The translations under genes and the position numbers were made by a program. A stretch of DNA of 64,000 nucleotides, from the NCBI GenBank assembly GCA_018713515.1, contig DVOO01000009.1, forward strand, positions 62,001-126,000, written 5' to 3'. The notes under the pieces are model-generated. The model searched no databases, was not told where the DNA came from, and saw only the letters and a program-made list of their open reading frames with translations. The number at the start of each line of letters is the position of its first letter. The stretch's first letter is position 1. This document shows, piece after piece, positions 59,570 through 64,000 of the stretch. The DNA comes from Candidatus Scatomonas pullistercoris (lineage in GTDB: Bacteria; Bacillota; Clostridia; Lachnospirales; Lachnospiraceae).

Positions 59570-60424
59570 ATGGAGATTCGATGGAAAACAGAGAGCGGCC
59601 CAAGACCGGTGATCCGCGAAAAAAATGGTGTAGTATGGCTGTCCTTTCCGCTGCTTGAGCAGACGGGCATGGTAGTACAGGGGTTTACCACGCGCCTGGG
59701 CGGGGTCAGCCGGGGGATCTTTTCTTCCATGAATCTGAGCTTCACCCGCGGGGATGAGGAGGAAGCGGTCAGAGAAAATTTCCGGAGGGCCGGCGCAGCC
59801 ATGGGCTTTTCCGTTGAAAGCATTGTCACCTCCGATCAGACGCACACCAATCATGTGCGCCGCGTATCGGGAAAAGACTGCGGCAGCGGAATTCTGCGGC
59901 CCCGGAACTACAGCCAGATAGACGGCCTGCTCACCGATGAGCCCGGCGTGACTCTGGCTACCTTTTATGCCGACTGTGTTCCACTCTTTTTTGTGGATCC
60001 GGTTCACCATGCCATTGCGCTGTCGCATTCGGGCTGGCGCGGCACAGTACAGCGGATCGGGCGGGTGACTGTGGAAAAAATGAAGCAGGAATTCGGAAGC
60101 CGTCCGGAGGATCTTGTGACGGCCATCGGTCCCTCCATCTGCCAGGATTGCTATGAGGTGGGAGAAGATGTGGCAGAGGCTTTTTATGAGGAGTTTGGAC
60201 GGGATGCGGACAGAACCCTTCTTTATGAGAAAGGAGGGGGGAAGTATCTGCTGAATCTCTGGGAAGCAAACCGGCGGGTGCTGACGGAAGCGGGAGTCCC
60301 GGGAGAAAAGATACAGATGCCCTGCATCTGCACCTGCTGTAATCCGGAGTTTCTGTTTTCTCACAGAGCTTCTCACGGAAAAAGAGGAAATCTGGGGGCT
60401 TTTCTGATGCTGAAAAGACCCTAA
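59570..60424 (+). CDS. pgeF: Peptidoglycan editing factor PgeF (laccase-like fold)
   Basis: This 284-residue protein is from the YfiH/PgeF family, which corrects misincorporated amino acids in peptidoglycan precursors and has also been assigned purine nucleosidase activity. The metal-binding residues are in SDQTHTNHV, ADCVPLFFVDP and SHSGWRGTVQRIG, with the cysteine and histidine spaced as in the family. GGAGG precedes the ATG. It closes the plus-strand operon, facing prs. Confidence 0.95.
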   Translation: MEIRWKTESGPRPVIREKNGVVWLSFPLLEQTGMVVQGFTTRLGGVSRGIFSSMNLSFTRGDEEEAVRENFRRAGAAMGFSVESIVTSDQTHTNHVRRVSGKDCGSGILRPRNYSQIDGLLTDEPGVTLATFYADCVPLFFVDPVHHAIALSHSGWRGTVQRIGRVTVEKMKQEFGSRPEDLVTAIGPSICQDCYEVGEDVAEAFYEEFGRDADRTLLYEKGGGKYLLNLWEANRRVLTEAGVPGEKIQMPCICTCCNPEFLFSHRASHGKRGNLGAFLMLKRP

Positions 60425-60433
60425 AAACAGAAA

Positions 60434-60468
60434 AGGACGGAGAGGATCCTGCGGATCTCCTCCGTCCT
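60434..60468. terminator. Terminator between pgeF and prs
   Basis: A hairpin of about 16 bp with a mismatch (60434-60450 with 60453-60468) is followed on the minus strand by CCTTTTCTG, so it mainly ends prs; on the plus strand no T-run follows. Confidence 0.75.
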
Positions 60469-60477
60469 GTATACAAA

Positions 60478-61644
60478 TCAACGATGTTCCTTCAAAAGTT
60501 TGTTGAGCTTCGCGGTGGTATCTCTGACTTTGTCCACGGACACATCGTGATTCAGGGTATCCATAATGCTGGCCAGATATTTGCCCATGGCAGCCGGTTC
60601 ATACCAAGGGCGTCCCAGAAGCTCCGGCGTACGGTAGGTCAGATCTGTAGTGATAACCTTCGTAATATAGCCCTTCTCATAGTATTCATCGAATTTGGCC
60701 AGTCCGTCGGTAAAGAGACCGAAGGTGGTGCACACAAACACCTCGCCGGCTCCTCTGGCCTTGATCTGTTTTGCGACGTCCAGCATACTTTCTCCCGAAG
60801 AAATCATATCGTCAATGATGACCACGTTCTTGCCTTCCACGGAATCTCCCAGGAACTCGTGGGCAACGATGGGATTTTTTCCGTTGATAATCGTGGAGTA
60901 ATCTCTCCGCTTGTAGAACATGCCCATGTCCACGCCAAGAATATTGGAAAAGTAGACGGCTCTTGACATGGCGCCCTCATCCGGACTGATGACCATCAGA
61001 TGGTCGTTGTCGATGCGCAGATCCGGCACACATTTCAGAAGAGCCTTCAGGAACTGATAGGTAGGGAAAAAGTTGTCGAAGCCGTGCAGAGGAATGGCAT
61101 TTGTCATCCGCGGATCATGGGCATCGAAAGTGATGATGTTGGAAACACCCATGCGGCTCAGCTCCTGTAGCGCAATGGCGCAGTCCAGAGATTCGCGGCC
61201 GGAGCGCTTGTGCTGGCGCCCCTCGTATAAAAACGGCATGATTACGTTAATGCGGTGGGCCTTGCCGATGGTGGCGGCTATGATGCGCTTCAGATTCTGA
61301 TAATGATCGTCCGGAGACATGTGGTTTTCATGGCCGCAGACGGTGTAGGTCATGCTGTAGTTGCAGACATCCACCAGCATAAAAAGATCCATGCCCCGGA
61401 CAGATTCGCGGAATACCCCTTTGGCTTCACCTGTGCCAAAGCGGGGACATTCACAGTCAATCAGAAAAGAATCTCCGGCGTAACCCAGGAGATTTGCTTT
61501 GTCGGGACTGCGCCGGAGCAGGTCTCTGCGGAACTGAACAAGGTATTTATCAATGGTGTGCGCCAGGGGCTCGCAGCCCGGCAGGGCGCAGATCTTCAAA
61601 GGTGCAACAGGAATCGAATGCTCCAGATAGTCCAGGTTTGCCAT
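60478..61644 (-). CDS. prs: Ribose-phosphate diphosphokinase (PRPP synthetase)
   Basis: Prs makes PRPP from ribose 5-phosphate and ATP for nucleotide, histidine and NAD synthesis. The PRPP-binding loop VVIIDDMISSGES and the HDPRMTNA region are present. At 388 residues it is about 70 longer than the common class I enzyme (around 315), with a longer N-terminal half and a C-terminal extension, a form I recall in Clostridia as a second Prs type. The flexible-loop region (YEGRQHKRSGRESLD) is present. GGGAGG precedes the ATG. Confidence 0.92.
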   Translation of the reverse strand: MANLDYLEHSIPVAPLKICALPGCEPLAHTIDKYLVQFRRDLLRRSPDKANLLGYAGDSFLIDCECPRFGTGEAKGVFRESVRGMDLFMLVDVCNYSMTYTVCGHENHMSPDDHYQNLKRIIAATIGKAHRINVIMPFLYEGRQHKRSGRESLDCAIALQELSRMGVSNIITFDAHDPRMTNAIPLHGFDNFFPTYQFLKALLKCVPDLRIDNDHLMVISPDEGAMSRAVYFSNILGVDMGMFYKRRDYSTIINGKNPIVAHEFLGDSVEGKNVVIIDDMISSGESMLDVAKQIKARGAGEVFVCTTFGLFTDGLAKFDEYYEKGYITKVITTDLTYRTPELLGRPWYEPAAMGKYLASIMDTLNHDVSVDKVRDTTAKLNKLLKEHR

Positions 61645-61698
61645 GGGAACCTCCCTCGTTTCATTTGTATTTTACATGCATTTAATACTTCCCGTTCA

Positions 61699-61727
61699 GT
61701 TATAACATGGATAAAATCCACTGTCAA
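61699..61727 (-). promoter_or_regulatory. Promoter for prs
   Basis: On the minus strand TTGACA (61722-61727) and TATAAC (61699-61704) are 17 bases apart. Confidence 0.75.
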
Positions 61728-61730
61728 TGC

Positions 61731-61759
61731 TTGCTTTTTGATATTCAAATTGATATGAT
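61731..61759 (+). promoter_or_regulatory. Promoter for the DUF512 gene
   Basis: TTGCTT (61731-61736) and TATGAT (61754-61759) are 17 bases apart, diverging from the prs promoter with only 3 bases between their -35 boxes. Confidence 0.65.
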
Positions 61760-61783
61760 AGTAATGCTTAAGTGGAGGGTTCG

Positions 61784-63166
61784 ATGAAAGAGAACAGACA
61801 TATTGTCAGGGATGTGGTGCCCGGCAGCATCGCGGCAGAGCTGGAAATAGAAGCCGGCGATGAGCTTCTCTCCGTAAATGGAGAGCCGGTGGAGGATATC
61901 TTTGACTATCAGTTTCTGATTCAGGACGAGGAGATTGAAATCCTGATAAAAAAGCCGGACGGAGAAGAATGGCTGCTTGAAATTGAAAAGGATGCGGAGG
62001 AAGATCTGGGGCTTGTGTTTGAAAACAGCCTGATGGATGCCTACCGCTCCTGCAGCAATCACTGTATTTTCTGCTTTATTGACCAGATGCCTCCCGGAAT
62101 GCGGGAGACACTTTATTTTAAGGATGATGACTCCAGGCTGTCCTTTCTGCAGGGCAACTACGTAACACTTACCAATATGAAGGAAGGGGATCTGGATCGG
62201 GTGATCCGGTACCGCCTGGAACCTATCAATATTTCCGTCCATACGGTGAATCCGGAGCTTCGCTGCAGAATGCTGAATAACCGGTTCGCGGGAGATATCT
62301 GCGAAAAAATCCGCAGACTGTATGAGGCGGAAATTGAGATGAACGGGCAGATCGTGCTCTGCAGAAACATCAATGACGGGCAGGAGCTGGACCGGACAAT
62401 CCGGGAGCTGGCCGGATTTATGCCGTTTCTGAAAAGTCTTTCGGTGGTTCCGGTGGGGCTGACCCGCTACAGGGAGGGGCTGTATCCTCTGGAGCCCTTT
62501 GGCCGTGATGAGGCTCGGCAGGTTCTGCGGCAGATCCGCACCTGGCAGGAGAAGCTTTTCGGAGAGAAGGGCCGGCGCTTCGTCCATGCTTCCGATGAAT
62601 GGTATCTTCTGGCAGGAGAGGATATTCCGGAGGAGGAGATGTACGAGGGCTACCCGCAGCTGGAAAACGGAGTCGGCATGCTGCGGCTTCTGAGCCGGGA
62701 AGTGGAGGATGAGCTGGCCGGACGGGCAGGGGATGACCGGGAGAGAAATATCTCCCTGGCCACGGGTATCCTGGCCGCGCCCTGGATGGAGGGACTGATC
62801 CGGAAAATACAGGAGAAATATCCCGGCGTGCATGCAGATATTTATCCGGTGAAGAACCGGTTTTTCGGAGAGAAGATTACGGTTTCAGGGCTGCTGACCG
62901 GCCAGGACCTGGAAGGGGAGCTGGCGGACAAGGCTCTGGGAGAGCGTCTGCTGATTCCCTGCAATATGCTCCGGGACGGCGAAAATGTGTTCCTGGACGA
63001 TGAAACGGTGGAGAATCTGGAAGAGAATCTTCATGTGCCGGTTCAGGTGGTGGATCAGGCCGGCGCCGCTCTGGTGGCGGCTGTCCTTGAGGAAAACGCT
63101 GTTATGACACATAGAAGGAGACAAAGTTATGAGCAAACCGATTGTAGCCATTGTCGGCAGGCCTAA
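61784..63166 (+). CDS. DUF512 radical-SAM-like protein with N-terminal PDZ-type domain
   Basis: This 460-residue protein combines a PDZ-like N-terminal segment ([22 protein letters not shown]), a radical-SAM-type cysteine motif ([14 protein letters not shown], a C-x3-C-x2-C variant) near residue 84 and a C-terminal DUF512 domain. The reaction is unknown; the family is conserved in Firmicutes next to der. I start at ATG 61784, preceded by GTGGAGGG. Its last 38 bases overlap der, so the two are coupled. Confidence 0.9.
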   Translation: MKENRHIVRDVVPGSIAAELEIEAGDELLSVNGEPVEDIFDYQFLIQDEEIEILIKKPDGEEWLLEIEKDAEEDLGLVFENSLMDAYRSCSNHCIFCFIDQMPPGMRETLYFKDDDSRLSFLQGNYVTLTNMKEGDLDRVIRYRLEPINISVHTVNPELRCRMLNNRFAGDICEKIRRLYEAEIEMNGQIVLCRNINDGQELDRTIRELAGFMPFLKSLSVVPVGLTRYREGLYPLEPFGRDEARQVLRQIRTWQEKLFGEKGRRFVHASDEWYLLAGEDIPEEEMYEGYPQLENGVGMLRLLSREVEDELAGRAGDDRERNISLATGILAAPWMEGLIRKIQEKYPGVHADIYPVKNRFFGEKITVSGLLTGQDLEGELADKALGERLLIPCNMLRDGENVFLDDETVENLEENLHVPVQVVDQAGAALVAAVLEENAVMTHRRRQSYEQTDCSHCRQA

Positions 63167-64000
63167 CGTGGGAAAATCCACTCTGTTTAACGGGCTGGCG
63201 GGAGAGAACATCTCAATCGTGAAGGATACGCCGGGCGTGACCCGCGACAGGATCTACGCGGATGTACACTGGCTCAACTGGAATTTTACCCTGATCGATA
63301 CCGGCGGAATTGAGCCGGAGAGCAGAGATGTGATCCTTTCCCAGATGCGTGAGCAGGCGGAGATCGCCATTGATACGGCGGATGTGATTCTTTTTCTGAC
63401 GGATGTGCGGCAGGGGCTGGTGGACGCGGACGCCAAGGTGGCCGATATGCTGCGCCGTTCCGGGAAGCCGGTGGTGCTGGTGGTGAACAAGGTGGATAAT
63501 TTTTCTTCCCAGATGATGGATGTATATGAATTCTATAATCTGGGGCTGGGTGAGCCCTATCCCATATCGGCGGCCGGAAAGCTGGGGCTGGGAGACATGC
63601 TGGACGTTCTTACCTCCTATTTTCCGAAGGCATCGGAGAACGGCGGAGAGGAAGAGATTCCGAAGGTTGCCATTGTGGGCAAGCCGAATGTGGGTAAATC
63701 TTCTATTATAAATAAGCTTCTGGGGCAGAACCGGGTAATTGTTTCCGACATTGCGGGTACCACCAGGGACGCCATTGATACCAATATCCGCTGGAACGGG
63801 CGGGATTACATTTTTATCGATACGGCAGGGCTCCGCAGAAAAAGCCGGATTAAGGAGGAACTGGAGCGGTACAGTATTATCCGCACGGTTTCGGCGGTGG
63901 AGCGCGCAGATGTTGTGATTATCGTTATCGATGCGGTGGAGGGCGTCACGGAACAGGACGCCAAGATTGCCGGGATCGCCCATGACAGAGGCAAGGGCAT
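63129..64000 (+). CDS. der: Ribosome-associated GTPase Der, N-terminal part (3' end outside window)
   Basis: Der (EngA) is a double GTPase required for 50S subunit assembly. Both G domains are visible in this fragment of about 290 residues: P-loops GRPNVGKST and [10 protein letters not shown]3 motifs DTGG and DTAG, and the G4 motif NKVD of the first domain. The second G4 motif and the C-terminal KH-like domain lie beyond the window edge. The ATG at 63129 follows GGAGACAAAG inside the DUF512 gene. Confidence 0.97.
   Translation, partial: MSKPIVAIVGRPNVGKSTLFNGLAGENISIVKDTPGVTRDRIYADVHWLNWNFTLIDTGGIEPESRDVILSQMREQAEIAIDTADVILFLTDVRQGLVDADAKVADMLRRSGKPVVLVVNKVDNFSSQMMDVYEFYNLGLGEPYPISAAGKLGLGDMLDVLTSYFPKASENGGEEEIPKVAIVGKPNVGKSSIINKLLGQNRVIVSDIAGTTRDAIDTNIRWNGRDYIFIDTAGLRRKSRIKEELERYSIIRTVSAVERADVVIIVIDAVEGVTEQDAKIAGIAHDRGKG

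Overview
The window reads as the chromosome of a gut-type clostridium, most likely a member of the Lachnospiraceae. This is inferred from the Firmicutes gene order (ylxM-ffh-rpsP-khpA-rimM-trmD-rplS-lepB-rbgA-rnhB-yraN-pgeF), fermentative pta-ackA, the ACT/UPF0210 pair, DUF4317, VanW and DUF512 proteins, strong AGGAGG ribosome sites and GC-rich third codon positions. There is no rRNA gene to settle the taxonomy, and I see no phage, insertion sequence or CRISPR array. No stretch longer than 300 bases lacks a gene.

Layout. 1-4566: replication and cofactor genes (3' part of polA, coaE, an MBL hydrolase, ACT protein, UPF0210). 4583-8386: tmcAL facing away from pta-ackA. 8389-9488: tRNA-Val, an Ogg-type DNA glycosylase and tRNA-Ala on the minus strand. 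9589-11365: a two-gene SufC/SufB-like iron-sulfur system. 11436-17127: a run of accessory genes (PNPOx-like, cysteine-rich small protein, MATE pump, HAD, arginase-like, DUF2284, two membrane proteins). 17154-20955: TPP riboswitch and thiC-thiM-thiE-thiD. 20915-24050: DUF4317, two identical tRNA-Glu genes and a VanW protein. 24332-25714: second MATE pump.

25791-31116 is the most distinctive part. A TetR repressor gene diverges from an operon encoding an SCP2-domain protein, a membrane-anchored alpha/beta hydrolase, a free-standing condensation domain, an acyl carrier protein and an AMP-dependent ligase. The promoter carries two matching 11-bp operators. Together these supply activation, carrier loading, condensation and possible release, so this looks like a small dissociated NRPS-like pathway for an acyl amide or related lipid.

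31159-43107: gamma carbonic anhydrase, dinB-truA-HAD, an orphan SdhB-like iron-sulfur protein with a 48-residue membrane partner, a third MATE pump, a ParE/ParC-type topoisomerase pair and a GH13 glucosidase. Several of these genes have a well-spaced promoter followed by a hairpin inside the leader, suggesting attenuation. 43205-49719: zinc-ribbon membrane protein, MBL protein, a minus-strand pair of GCS2 ligase and glutathionylspermidine-synthase-like ATP-grasp enzyme, tRNA-Thr and topB. 49776-60424: citrate synthase, then the SRP/ribosome-maturation operon with two zinc-ribbon membrane genes inserted around trmD. 60478-64000: prs on the minus strand, DUF512 radical-SAM protein and the 5' part of der.

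All calls come from reading the sequence and recalled family knowledge. No database search was run.
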